Origin: JARRRL01 sp037380725
GTDB taxonomy: Bacteria; Pseudomonadota; Gammaproteobacteria; Pseudomonadales; JANQJO01
Direction of reading: 5' to 3'
Assembly (NCBI GenBank): GCA_037380725.1
Contig: JARRRL010000170.1
Coordinates: 1-16,335 of the forward strand
Length of the DNA stretch: 16,335 nt
Shown here piece by piece: positions 8,330-15,943 of this stretch. The notes under the pieces are model-generated. The model made no database searches. It saw nothing but the letters and a program-made list of their open reading frames with translations, and was not told where the DNA came from. The position numbers and the translations under genes are program-made. Numbering within the stretch: the first letter of the stretch is position 1; the number at the start of each line of letters is the position of its first letter.

Positions 8330-9208
8330 ATGAAGCACGCTCTGACTATTGATGTTGAAGATTATTTCCACGTAGCCGCCCTGGCCAAACAGTTTCCTTT
8401 GGGGACCTGGGACGATCAGCCGCTGCGAGTGATTAACAATACTTACCGTTTACTAGACCTATTGGGTGAACGGGGTATAAAAGCCACCTTTTTTGTTCTC
8501 GGTTGGGTAGCAAAACGCGCTCCTGAGATGGTTAGGCGCATTCACGACGAAGGACATGAAGTAGCTAGCCATGGTTATAGTCATCAATTGATTTACAGTC
8601 AAACACCCGACGTGTTTCGTCAAGAAACCGTGCGAAGCAAAACGCTTCTAGAAGACCAGATCGGTTCTGCTGTTAATGGCTATCGTGCTGCCAGCTATTC
8701 AATCACTCGCAAAAATCTGTGGGCTTTGGATATTTTAGCTGAATCAAATTTCACTTATGATTCAAGTATTTTCCCGGTTTACCACGATCGATACGGTATA
8801 CCCGATTCACCCTGCAGGCCTTATCAATTGATAACATCAAAAGGCCATGGCATCATAGAGTTTCCCATTACCACAACACAAATCGGTCCCTACAGATTGC
8901 CCATCTCTGGAGGTGGTTATTTTCGGATCTTTCCTTATATGATGACAAAATGGGGTTTGAAGCGAGCCACACAGCAAATGGGAACCCCCTTCGTTTTTTA
9001 TTTACATCCATGGGAAATTGATCCCCATCAACCTCGAATAAAAACATCTGTTCTGTCTCGATTTAGACATTATACCAATCTCAGTCGATGTGAAAATCGA
9101 TTGCGGTCACTCACCAGCGATTTCGTGTTCACCACAATGACTGAAGCATTAAATCAATGCAAACTTACTAAGTTTAACATCGACACGAATACGCCCACTT
9201 TTTCTTAA
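8330..9208 (+). CDS. XrtA-type polysaccharide deacetylase (NodB/CE4 fold)
   Basis: Removes acetyl groups from N-acetylated sugars of an exopolysaccharide, acting during EPS assembly or export. The 292 residues match the short deacetylase of exosortase/PEP-CTERM loci, which opens with the same T-x-DVEDYF motif: here Asp8 and Asp11, followed by FHVAAL. The NodB motifs are all there: TFFVLG (53-58), the metal-binding HGYSH (His81, His85), GYRAASYS (117-124, Arg119), YDSSIFP (143-149) and HPWE (His226). The GGGYFR segment at 194-199 is typical of this subfamily. The ATG at 8330 begins the family motif directly. FemAB follows on the same strand, the usual order in XrtA loci. No signal peptide is visible, also as in the family. 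Confidence 0.93.
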   Translation: MKHALTIDVEDYFHVAALAKQFPLGTWDDQPLRVINNTYRLLDLLGERGIKATFFVLGWVAKRAPEMVRRIHDEGHEVASHGYSHQLIYSQTPDVFRQETVRSKTLLEDQIGSAVNGYRAASYSITRKNLWALDILAESNFTYDSSIFPVYHDRYGIPDSPCRPYQLITSKGHGIIEFPITTTQIGPYRLPISGGGYFRIFPYMMTKWGLKRATQQMGTPFVFYLHPWEIDPHQPRIKTSVLSRFRHYTNLSRCENRLRSLTSDFVFTTMTEALNQCKLTKFNIDTNTPTFS

Positions 9209-9211
9209 ACA

Positions 9212-9226
9212 GCCTGAGTATCAGGC
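9212..9226. other. Short perfect hairpin after the deacetylase (GCCTGA-GTA-TCAGGC)
   Basis: A six-base-pair stem with a three-base loop lies 4 bp after the deacetylase stop. No T-run follows, so it is at best a weak transcript-stabilising or pause hairpin. Confidence 0.35.
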
Positions 9227-9335
9227 CATACGAATATCTTAAACGGTATATGTATTCATTAATACGATGGAATTTTGTCAGACCTAAAGCGCGCGATAGA
9301 AAACCGTTATTCATTATTTTTATCAGGATAGACAC

Positions 9336-9407
9336 ATGATTTTGTCACAATACTCACTGGAAGATTTGAAAATTCAACAGAAAAAACTATCAAGAAAAAT
9401 TGGAGAA
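9336..9407 (+). CDS. N-terminal coiled-coil fragment, cut by the assembly gap; probably the start of the FemAB protein
   Basis: ATG 9336 opens 24 codons (MILSQYSLEDLK, then a lysine-rich helix ending KIGE) that run into the N block. The pattern resembles the first helix of a seryl-tRNA-synthetase-like coiled-coil arm. The FemAB frame beyond the gap is open right up to it, so the two pieces may be one protein. With 47 N taken literally they are in different frames (9336 versus 9509), but such a gap length is often arbitrary. A separate small protein is the alternative. Confidence 0.5.
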
Positions 9408-9454
9408 NNNNNNNNNNNNNNNNNNNNNNNNNNNNNNNNNNNNNNNNNNNNNNN
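9408..9454. other. Assembly gap (47 N)
   Basis: A run of unknown bases. Its true length is not known, and it breaks the reading frame evidence for the start of the FemAB-like gene. Confidence 0.99.
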
Positions 9455-10606
9455 AAGAAAAATACCGATGAAGGCAAATCAGAGACAGGCATCACCGAAA
9501 CCAATCACGTGAATCCATTCGCCCTGCCTTGCATTCGATACGCCTCCAACACAAACGATCGCACTTTCGACAACGCGACCATAAATGAATTTTCGCTTTT
9601 AACTGAAGACAGTACGGCGATCGAAAGCTATCTTCATAAACACCCAGGCAGCACGCCGTATCACAGGCCATGTGTACTACGCACAATACAAACCACATTC
9701 TTGCACGATTGCCGCTATTGGGTAGCCAAGCGTGAATCGCAGATTTGTGGCGTTTTACCACTTGTACAGCTGAAAAGCAGACTATTTGGAAATTACTGTG
9801 TCTCCATGCCTTTTTTCAATTATGGTGGCGTATTAGCCGATGATGTCATTGTCGCACAGCAACTGCTTAAACACGCGTCGTCCTGGGCCATCAATCGGGG
9901 TGCTAAACACGTAGAATATCGTTACGCTTCCGATACCCATTTTGATCTTCCGCATAAATCCGACAAAGTTTCGTTTTACCTTTCTTTGCCCGAAACATCA
10001 GAAGCGCTGCGCCAATCATTCAAATCGAAACTGCGTTCACAGATCAAAAAAGCACAATCCTACCCACATCAAGTTCGCCACGGTGGTGCGGAGTTGGTCG
10101 ATGACTTCTATCGTGTGTTTTCCGAAAATATGCGTGACTTGGGTACACCCGTTTACGATAAGCAACTCTTTCGTAATTTAGCCATTACCCTTGGGAATCG
10201 ATTGTCGGTGACGGTCATCTACTATGATAATAACCCAGCAGCAGCAGCTATTCTGATTGGTCACAAACACCGCTTGGAGATTCCGTGGGCATCTACGCTT
10301 CGCACACACAACCCAAAAAGCGTTAATATGCTACTGTATTGGGAGGTCCTACAGTGGGCTATTCAGAAAAATTACCGCGTTTTTGATTTTGGACGCTGCT
10401 CAACCGACGCAGGAACTTATAAATTCAAAGCGCAGTGGGGTGCCACCGAGCTGCCTCTGCATTGGGACTACCAGCTTTTCAATGGAGAAATGCCTGCGCT
10501 CAATACAAAAAATATTAAATATAAATTTTTAATTTCAGTTTGGAAACGTTTGCCAGTTTTTGTTGCGAATACACTGGGTCCACACGTGGTAAAATATTTA
10601 CCCTGA
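9455..10606 (+). CDS. FemAB-like (GNAT-fold) protein of the XrtA/PEP-CTERM system, 5' end in gap
   Basis: A member of the FemAB-like acyltransferase family found beside exosortases. Such proteins are thought to transfer an aminoacyl or acyl group to a surface polymer; the exact substrate is unknown. The frame is open from the gap; the first usable start inside it is GTG 9509, giving 365 residues. From the GTG, family features in order are: a YWVAKRES-x-ICGVLPLVQLKSRLFG strand-loop (about 71-93), the MPFFNYGGVLAD segment (about 99-110), a K-rich KSKLRSQIKKA helix (about 172-182), DFYRVFSENMRDLGTPV (about 199-215), and the C-terminal VFDFGRCSTDAGTYKFKAQWG (about 291-311). The neighbour is the matching deacetylase. 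Downstream, where a glycosyltransferase and exosortase often follow, there is only a 316-bp spacer and a lipoprotein, so the locus is split or incomplete. Confidence 0.88.
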   Translation, partial: KKNTDEGKSETGITETNHVNPFALPCIRYASNTNDRTFDNATINEFSLLTEDSTAIESYLHKHPGSTPYHRPCVLRTIQTTFLHDCRYWVAKRESQICGVLPLVQLKSRLFGNYCVSMPFFNYGGVLADDVIVAQQLLKHASSWAINRGAKHVEYRYASDTHFDLPHKSDKVSFYLSLPETSEALRQSFKSKLRSQIKKAQSYPHQVRHGGAELVDDFYRVFSENMRDLGTPVYDKQLFRNLAITLGNRLSVTVIYYDNNPAAAAILIGHKHRLEIPWASTLRTHNPKSVNMLLYWEVLQWAIQKNYRVFDFGRCSTDAGTYKFKAQWGATELPLHWDYQLFNGEMPALNTKNIKYKFLISVWKRLPVFVANTLGPHVVKYLP

Positions 10607-10922
10607 ATGTTTTACAAGCGCTTCGCGCTCTCACATCATCACATAGACTTAAAAGATATTCTTGCGACCAATACTGTGCTAATACGTTTATTAGCATTTA
10701 TGATATCAGGCTGTGCTCATGGGATGGGCCGGGAGTTCGTTTATCGCGAAATATTAGGTTACAAAATGACGCAGCGCGTCGTCTAGCATATTAAAATGTC
10801 ATCGTGTTACGCTGTTCGCTAAAGGTGAGTCGTCTACCTATTATATTGTTATTATTGACAACTGTTTGATCTATAAATAAATCGCGTCGTCACCGCATTG
10901 ATATGGATAAGCTGGACGCATT
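10607..10922. other. Spacer of 316 bp with small hairpins and a promoter
   Basis: No gene. It holds two tight stems, AGCGC-TTC-GCGCT (10617-10629), 10 bp after the FemAB stop, and GACGC-AGC-GCGTC (10768-10780). Neither is followed by a T-run. A promoter-like region begins at 10855. Confidence 0.5.
10855..10883 (+). promoter_or_regulatory. Promoter with consensus -35 (TTGACA) before the large lipoprotein
   Basis: TTGACA lies at 10855-10860. At 17 bp the -10 would be TAAATC (10878-10883), which is poor, within an AT-rich stretch (CTATAAATAAAT) that offers other choices. The predicted transcript starts about 30 bp before ATG 10923. Confidence 0.4.
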
Positions 10923-12632
10923 ATGTGTAAGAGTATGAATGATAAATTTATAATTAAAATAACTATTTTGCGTTGCTTTCGTAATCGCTTCGTGAGCATT
11001 TGTTTTTTGCTTCCGTTTCTCTTCTGTTTGAGCGCCTGCGGTGGTAATAAGAACGCTAGAATTAGCGACGTAATCGAAAATTCAGATGCGATATCATCTA
11101 AGTCGATGCCGGTAGTATCAGAAAATATTTTGACTGATTCATTGTCGGGTGTGTGGTATGGACTGTCAGAAGAATCGATTCAGGTCTCCATAGAAGGGAC
11201 AGATGCTGATGGGAATGAGGTCGACTGGATAAATGAGTTGGGTGATATTATACCTATCAAAGATCGAGCCATGATCTGGTTTATGTCGACCGCCCTCAAT
11301 GGCGGTGAATTACGTTCTCGCAGCGCCTATAGTTTTCGAATGATTGAAGACAGTGCCGACCGAGAAACGCTTTGGGTTGATTTTTGCCAGAACCCCGTTG
11401 CGGGTGAATCAACAGCAATAAAGCTAATGGGTAATCTCATTAGCATTTCGGGCATGAGTGGCGTGGGACAAGATGGTTTTGAAAACATCATGGCGTTACC
11501 CGGAATGTTTATGCTGCCTGATGATACTTCTGAATCCATGATTGAGAAGGAACCCATTCCCATTGAAATTAATAACAACAGTCGCATTCTATTTGATACC
11601 GTAACGCGCACACATACAATCAGTAGACCATTATCCGATTTGGAAGATCACATTTCTTCAAATAATGAGGAAGCCATTGCAAGACCTCCTGCTAATCGCC
11701 CTGTCGCGTCTGATCCCCTTGATACGGCCACGGATCCTTCTGAGTCGATTACAATTCCAGCGGAATTATCACGAGTTATTACTCCGGATATGATGTTGAA
11801 CATTACGTTCACGCAAACCGTGGACCGTCAATGGATAAAAATTAAAAATTCATCATCCGATCTGCTGGGTGTGGCGCGCTATGCTGACCAAGGGTTTGAT
11901 GTCGGTTGCTTTTACTTAATGCAAGCCAATACATCTGGGAATCTATCCGGCGTTGTGGATATGGACGCTTTTGAATATGGGGTTGCTAGCGTCGATCAGC
12001 AAAGGGAGTGGTCACTTTCTGAGTCTAACCGTTCATTCTTTTTACCTGGCATCTCAGATAGCAACCGGTATGCTTCTTTTGAGACTCAAGACTATTCGAA
12101 TAGTTCTTTCACATCAGAACAAGTAGCTAGTCTTGAGTCTCAACAGAATGAATTGCATGAAGAACTTCAAACCGTTTCGTCTGAATACTTTAAAAATTGT
12201 TCTGACCAGCAATTTGATTACCCACAAAAACCCGTTTATGACCCCGACACAGGTGGGCCCGCTAGACCACCTGTACCGCCAATGCCGCTACCGAGTCAAG
12301 ATTCCAATTCGAGTAACGAAGAAACATCGACAGCGCTATCGGAGTCAGAATGTCTGGATTTGAGATTATCAATAGATGATCTTCAAGAAAGAATTTTTGC
12401 TGGCCAGATGATCCTGGATAAAATTTTGTATGGCGATCGCGATTACTTCAGTACTGAGTGGGGAACCTTGTCTTTCGAAAAATTTGCAGTTGATGGCAAT
12501 CTCCATGAGATCAAATTTGAAACATTTTTACCACAATTTATTGACGATTCTGGAGCGGCGGTTCCGACTGAGATCAGTGACGAAAGTGGCGCCTCAAATA
12601 CGGGAGAGATTATTTTGAGATTATCCCCTTGA
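10923..12632 (+). CDS. Large lipoprotein of unknown function
   Basis: A 569-residue protein with a basic N-terminus, a hydrophobic stretch and the lipobox LSAC (lipidated Cys39, then GGN). An inner ATG (residue 5) is an equally good start. No family is recognised. What can be seen: a predicted mixed alpha/beta region (about 70-300) rich in acidic and Ser residues; a short GVWYGLSEE opening, of the kind seen in secreted beta-rich proteins; a coiled-coil-like helix near 397-417 (QVASLESQQNELHEELQTV); a proline-rich hinge (PARPPVPPMPLP) near 446; and a second amphipathic helix (LRLSIDDLQERIFAGQMIL) before the last beta-like part. It carries its own probable promoter and no partner gene is adjacent. 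It follows the EPS pair but no functional link is shown. Confidence 0.78.
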   Translation: MCKSMNDKFIIKITILRCFRNRFVSICFLLPFLFCLSACGGNKNARISDVIENSDAISSKSMPVVSENILTDSLSGVWYGLSEESIQVSIEGTDADGNEVDWINELGDIIPIKDRAMIWFMSTALNGGELRSRSAYSFRMIEDSADRETLWVDFCQNPVAGESTAIKLMGNLISISGMSGVGQDGFENIMALPGMFMLPDDTSESMIEKEPIPIEINNNSRILFDTVTRTHTISRPLSDLEDHISSNNEEAIARPPANRPVASDPLDTATDPSESITIPAELSRVITPDMMLNITFTQTVDRQWIKIKNSSSDLLGVARYADQGFDVGCFYLMQANTSGNLSGVVDMDAFEYGVASVDQQREWSLSESNRSFFLPGISDSNRYASFETQDYSNSSFTSEQVASLESQQNELHEELQTVSSEYFKNCSDQQFDYPQKPVYDPDTGGPARPPVPPMPLPSQDSNSSNEETSTALSESECLDLRLSIDDLQERIFAGQMILDKILYGDRDYFSTEWGTLSFEKFAVDGNLHEIKFETFLPQFIDDSGAAVPTEISDESGASNTGEIILRLSP

Positions 12633-12890
12633 CTTGATGGATTTTCATTTTACCAGATCGGCGTTCATATTATTACTGTATTACTTTTATTTTATACAGT
12701 GCGACAGCGTGTGTACCCAGTTATCCATTCCAAAATTACCGTTGGATTTGGATGGAACGACAAAATCTTCGTACATCGCTTCTTTATTTCAGGCCATAGG
12801 CTAGAAATTTCCATTGCTTCCTATCCGAATCCTAATTACGTAATTAACCGACGATAATTCACACAGGCTTATCGAAGCATCACAAAATTC
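12633..12890. other. Spacer between the lipoprotein and the F-box/LRV array
   Basis: No gene seen. It contains a 7-bp inverted repeat, ACTGTAT/ATACAGT (12675-12681 and 12694-12700), with no T-run. The array's upstream module begins at about 12891-12901. Confidence 0.5.
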
Positions 12891-12900
12891 TTTTGATCCC

Positions 12901-13165
12901 AATCTAGGTCAGCAATATTGCCTTCATACTGATCAAAGTCAGGACTTGGCGACAGTCCTTGCGCTGTATCTAACATATGTTAATTTCAAAAAGACTGCAA
13001 AATGAGTCTGCGCCCCTTCCCTCTTTTACTCCATCGATCTCATAAAAAACTAAGCGCCACAGGGTGGCTAAAAGGACGACCAGAAAGATTACAATAGGTT
13101 TACTTTTGATTTATTGTTGATAGAATGCCCCGATCAAAAATGAGCGCGTTTGGGGAAAAGTCAGT
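12901..13165 (+). repeat. Conserved upstream module of the F-box/LRV family, copy 1
   Basis: About 265 bp, repeated almost unchanged before all three F-box/LRV genes (next copies at about 14472 and 15944). It starts with AATCTAGGTCAGCAATA and ends at the ATG. Small frames inside are not kept between copies, so it appears to be regulatory. Similarity to copy 3 extends a little further left, to about 12891. Confidence 0.9.
13099..13126 (+). promoter_or_regulatory. Promoter of F-box/LRV gene 1 (TTTACT-N16-TAGAAT) with strong ribosome site
   Basis: The -35-like TTTACT is at 13099-13104 and the -10 TAGAAT at 13121-13126. The same hexamers and spacing are kept in copies 2 and 3. The ribosome site GGGGAAAAG (13152-13160) lies 5 bases before ATG 13166 and fixes the start. 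Confidence 0.55.
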
Positions 13166-14461
13166 ATGGATAATTCTATCAGTTGTATCAGTCATTCGAG
13201 CGTAAGCGTACCTGTCGCCAATCACACCATTCCCCCACGAGCTTCTGCCCCTGTAGAGCTTCCCCCGGAAATTTGGCGTGAGATAGCCGCTGTAGCTAGT
13301 GCTCATTCAGTACTGACGTTGCGGCAAGTTTCACGTGATATGCGCTCAGCCATTGACAGCATTGATCAAACGAATTTGAATCGAATTAATCAAGGTACTG
13401 ATTCAACAGTGGATCTTTATCAGTCCAATGGTGGTGTGCGCTCTGTCACAAGAGATCCGGCAGCTCAAAGTGTAATAGCTAGAGACGAAAATATATCACC
13501 AGCACTGCAAGAGTTTTTTGCGCATAGTAATGATGTTAATGTTCGAAGGCACTTGGCGCGCAACCCCAGCCTGAACTCTGAGACTGCACAGGAGAAACTG
13601 GCTCGGGATCCAAACAGACGTGTTCGAGAGGTCTTGGCGGGCAACCACAGCCTGAGCTCTGAGGCGGCACAAGAGACACTGGCGCAGGATCAGTACGAAT
13701 GGCTTCGAGAGGCCTTGGCGCTCAACCCCAGCCTGAGCTCTGAGGCGGTGCAGCAGACTCTGGCGCAGGATCCGAACGCAGAGGTTCGAGAGACCTTGGC
13801 GTATAACTGCAGCCTGAGCTCTGAAGCGGCGCAGCAGACTCTGGCGCAGGATCCGAACAGACGTGTTCGAGTGGCCTTGGCGCGCAACCGCAGTCTGAGC
13901 TCTGAGGCGGCGCAGCAGACTCTGGCGCAGGATCCAAACAGACGTGTTCTAGTGGCCTTGGCGTACAACCGCAGCTTGAGCTCTGAGACGGCGCAGCAGA
14001 CATTGGTGCAGAATCAGAACGCGTGTTTATGGCCCTTGGCGCGCAACCCCAGCCTGACCTCTGAGGCGGCACAAGAGACACTGGCTCAGGAACAAGACTC
14101 AGAGGTTCGAAGGAGCTTGGCGGGCAACCCAAGCCTGAGCTCTGAGGCAGCGCAGCAGATATTGGCGCAGGATCAGAATGCAGAGGTTCGAGAGACCTTG
14201 GCGGGCAACCGTAGCCTGAGCTCTGAGGCGGCGCAGCAGACTCTGGCGCAGGATCAGGACACAAAGATTCGAAGGGCCTTGGTGCGCAACCCCAGTCTGA
14301 CCTCGACTGTGCAGCAGACTCTGGCTCAGGATCCGAACAGACGTGTTCGAGCGGCCTTGCCGCGCAACCCCGGCCTGGCCTCTGAGGCGACACAAGCTCT
14401 TAATTTGAACAGAAGTATTCGAATGTTTTTGAGGCGAATTCTCCCGGCTGATCGCTACTAG
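13166..14461 (+). CDS. F-box / LRV-repeat protein 1, candidate eukaryote-directed effector
   Basis: A 431-residue protein. The N-terminal tag is MDNSISCISHSS. Residues 31-66 read as an F-box-like motif: ELPPEIWREIA, then LTLRQVSRDMRSAI, matching the LP-x-E-hydrophobic start and the later V-S-R-x-x-R of eukaryotic F-boxes, which bind SKP1 in SCF ubiquitin ligases. From about 126 to 420 come ten 27-residue repeats and a partial eleventh, of the type VR.ALA.NPSL.SEAAQQTLAQDPNR, which fit the leucine-rich variant (LRV) pattern of alternating helices. Two units lack one residue (near CLWPLARN and TSTVQQ). The layout, F-box plus solenoid, is like Ralstonia GALA effectors, with LRV in place of LRR. 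No signal peptide or membrane helix is seen. Gly2, present in both paralogues, is Asp here (GGT to GAT). Secretion to a host is inferred from architecture only. An ordinary intracellular scaffold is the alternative. Confidence 0.85.
   Translation: MDNSISCISHSSVSVPVANHTIPPRASAPVELPPEIWREIAAVASAHSVLTLRQVSRDMRSAIDSIDQTNLNRINQGTDSTVDLYQSNGGVRSVTRDPAAQSVIARDENISPALQEFFAHSNDVNVRRHLARNPSLNSETAQEKLARDPNRRVREVLAGNHSLSSEAAQETLAQDQYEWLREALALNPSLSSEAVQQTLAQDPNAEVRETLAYNCSLSSEAAQQTLAQDPNRRVRVALARNRSLSSEAAQQTLAQDPNRRVLVALAYNRSLSSETAQQTLVQNQNACLWPLARNPSLTSEAAQETLAQEQDSEVRRSLAGNPSLSSEAAQQILAQDQNAEVRETLAGNRSLSSEAAQQTLAQDQDTKIRRALVRNPSLTSTVQQTLAQDPNRRVRAALPRNPGLASEATQALNLNRSIRMFLRRILPADRY
13541..14390 (+). repeat. 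81-bp (27-residue) LRV-like repeat array in gene 1
   Basis: Ten units, each starting near a GTTCGA-like sequence, repeated every 81 bp, plus a partial one after 14345. The total spacing is 804 bp, exactly ten units less two codons. Adjacent units are nearly identical in DNA, for example the shared CAGACGTGTTCGAGTGGCC in several, pointing to recent expansion or gene conversion. Confidence 0.92.
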
Positions 14462-14471
14462 AACGCGCGAA

Positions 14472-14739
14472 ATTTTAGATCAGCAATATCGCCTTCAAAC
14501 TGATCAGAGTCAGGACTTGGCGACAGGCTTTGCGCATTTATATAACATATTTTAATTTTAAAAAGACTGCAAAATGAGTGTGCGCCCCTTCCCTCTTTTA
14601 TACCCCATCGATCCGATAAAAAACTAATCAGCACAGAGTGACTAAAAGGGCGGCCAGAAAGATTACAATAGATTTACTTTTGATTTATTGTTGATAGAAT
14701 GCCCCGATCAAAAATGAGCGCGTTTGGGGAAAAGCCAGT
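14472..14739 (+). repeat. Conserved upstream module, copy 2
   Basis: Second copy of the module. Its left end is fused directly to the tail of gene 1 (AAATTTTAGATCAGCAATA), a hybrid of unit tail and unit head. Confidence 0.9.
14673..14700 (+). promoter_or_regulatory. Promoter of F-box/LRV gene 2
   Basis: TTTACT (14673-14678), 16 bp, TAGAAT (14695-14700), identical to copy 1. The ribosome site GGGG(A) lies at 14726-14734, before ATG 14740, and is intact although the gene is broken. Confidence 0.55.
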
Positions 14740-15054
14740 ATGGGTAATTATATTAGTTGTATCAGTCATTCGAGCGTAAACGCACCTGTTGCCAATCACA
14801 CCATTCCCTCGCGAGCTTCTGCCCCTGCCGAGCTTCCCCTGGAAATTTGGCGTGAGATAGCCGCTGCCGCTAGTGCTCATTCAGTAGTGACGCTGCGGCA
14901 AGTTTCACGTGATATGCGCTCAGCCGTTGACAGTCTTGATCAAGCGAATTTGAATCAAATTAATCAAGATACTCATTACCAGCACTGCAAGAGTTTTTTG
15001 CGAATAGTAATGATGCTCACGTTCGATGGGGCTTGGCGTGCAACCCCAGCCTGA
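14740..15054 (+). CDS. F-box/LRV protein 2, N-terminal part; F-box retained, rest frameshifted
   Basis: A 104-residue product with intact promoter and ribosome site. It starts MGNYISCISHSS, matching the eukaryotic N-myristoylation rule (Gly2, Ser6) with Cys7 for palmitoylation. Residues 31-66 keep the F-box-like ELPLEIWREIA...LRQVSRDMRSAV. After NQDTH the frame slips: compared with gene 1, 94 bp are missing between ACT (14971) and AGCACTG (14981). Reading is thrown out of frame, and about 25 unrelated residues precede the stop at 15054. The true frame continues as LRV repeats downstream. It may be the remnant of a pseudogene, or a short F-box-only protein. Confidence 0.7.
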   Translation: MGNYISCISHSSVNAPVANHTIPSRASAPAELPLEIWREIAAAASAHSVVTLRQVSRDMRSAVDSLDQANLNQINQDTHYQHCKSFLRIVMMLTFDGAWRATPA

Positions 15055-15803
15055 GCTCTGAGGCGGTGCAGCAGACACTAGCGCAGGATCAAGACGCAGA
15101 GGTTCGAGCGGCTTTGGCGCACAACCCCAGTCTGATCTCTGATGCTCGGCAGGAGGCACTGGCGCAGGATCAGCACGAATGGGTTCGAGCGGCCTTGGCG
15201 CTCAACCGTAGCCTGACCTCTGATACTCGGCAGGAGAAGCTGGCTCAGGATCCGAACAGACGTGTTCGAGTGGCCTTGGCGCTCAACCGTAGCCTGACCT
15301 CTGATGCTCAGCAAGAGAAGCTGGCTCAGGATCCGAACAGACGTGTTCGAGTGGCCTTGGCGGGCAACCGTAGCCTGACTTCTGATGCTCGGCAGGAGAG
15401 GCTGGCTCAGGATCCAAACAGACCTGTTCGAGCGGCCTTGGCACTCAACCATAGCCTGACCTCCGATACGGCACAGCAGACATTGGCGCAGGATCAGAGC
15501 GCATTGGTTCGAAGGTACTTGGCACGCAACCCCAGTCTGACCTCTGAGGCGGCACAAGAGACACTGGCGCAGGATCAGGACACAGAGGTTCGAGCGAGCT
15601 TGGCGCGTGCCCCCAGCCTGACCTCGACTGTGCAGCAGACACTGGCGCAGGATCAGAGCGCATTGGTTCGAAGGGCCTTGGCGCGCAACCCCAGCCTGAC
15701 TTCGACTGTGCAGCAGACTCTGGCGCAGTATCAGGATGTAGGTGTTCAACTATTGTTGAGGGAAGAATTGTCCCGACGACCGCTAGAACGCGCTAAATTT
15801 TAG
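14996..15803 (+). pseudogene. F-box/LRV protein 2, LRV-repeat part cut off by frameshift
   Basis: The original frame reads FFANSNDAHVRWGLACNPSL and then eight more LRV-like units, ending LERAKF. It has no start of its own; a TTG at 15033 is the only candidate and has no good ribosome site. Two units (near TSTVQQ) lack one residue. The repeats stay open and are not degenerate, so the break must be recent, or be bypassed, or the frame kept by exchange with sister copies. The end is homologous to the DNA just after gene 1's stop, so gene 1 stops six codons earlier. Confidence 0.8.
15021..15745 (+). repeat. 81-bp LRV-like repeat array in gene 2
   Basis: Nine units from GTTCGA at 15021 to GTTCAA at 15744, a spacing of 723 bp, exactly nine units less two codons. 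A subset uses SDARQE or SDTRQE instead of SEAAQQ, showing a subfamily that expanded inside this copy. Confidence 0.92.
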
Positions 15804-15810
15804 GTCAGCA

Positions 15811-15943
15811 CGTAATTTAGTATTGGAAATGGACAGAACCCTAGATGATGTCCATTCAGTGAGGAGAGGCAATGTTCCTCACTCGACACGTTCAGCCTTA
15901 CGGCTAAACCGCCACTCCTTTCTTTTGGGCAGGTTTTAATCCA
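15811..15943. other. Non-repeated segment between unit 2 and unit 3, with an 8-bp hairpin
   Basis: A stretch absent from the gene 1-gene 2 junction. It contains a perfect 8-bp stem, AGTGAGGA/TCCTCACT (15858-15865 and 15876-15883), with a 10-base loop and no T-run, and a small stem AGCC/GGCT just after. It is flanked by TAGGTCAGCA at 15801-15810 and 15948-15957. It is either the native sequence after a unit or a small insertion. Confidence 0.5.

Noticed and set aside
12675..12700. LexA-box-like ACTGTAT...ATACAGT
   Set aside because: LexA needs CTGT-N8-ACAG; here the spacing between CTGT and ACAG is 16. There is also no T-run for a terminator.
13002..13097. Small frame in the upstream module (31 codons), possible leader peptide
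   Set aside because: Copy 2 is frameshifted and copy 3 lacks the ATG, so it is not conserved as a peptide.
13100..13306. Minus-strand 68-codon frame, also conserved at 14674-14880
   Set aside because: Conservation comes from the duplicated promoter and the N-terminal coding region on the other strand.
13722..14393. Long open frames on the minus strand of the repeat arrays (223 codons here and again at 15078-15749)
   Set aside because: They are mirror images of the 81-bp coding repeat, which has no stop in these frames. No ribosome sites and no protein-like pattern other than the repeat. The + strand frame has the F-box, the promoter and the sensible LRV pattern.
13541..15745. Regular 81-bp repeats as a CRISPR array or tRNA cluster (the T-arm-like GGTTCGA recurs)
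   Set aside because: There are no spacers, the unit is an exact 27 codons, and it encodes a consistent protein repeat. No cloverleaf can be formed.
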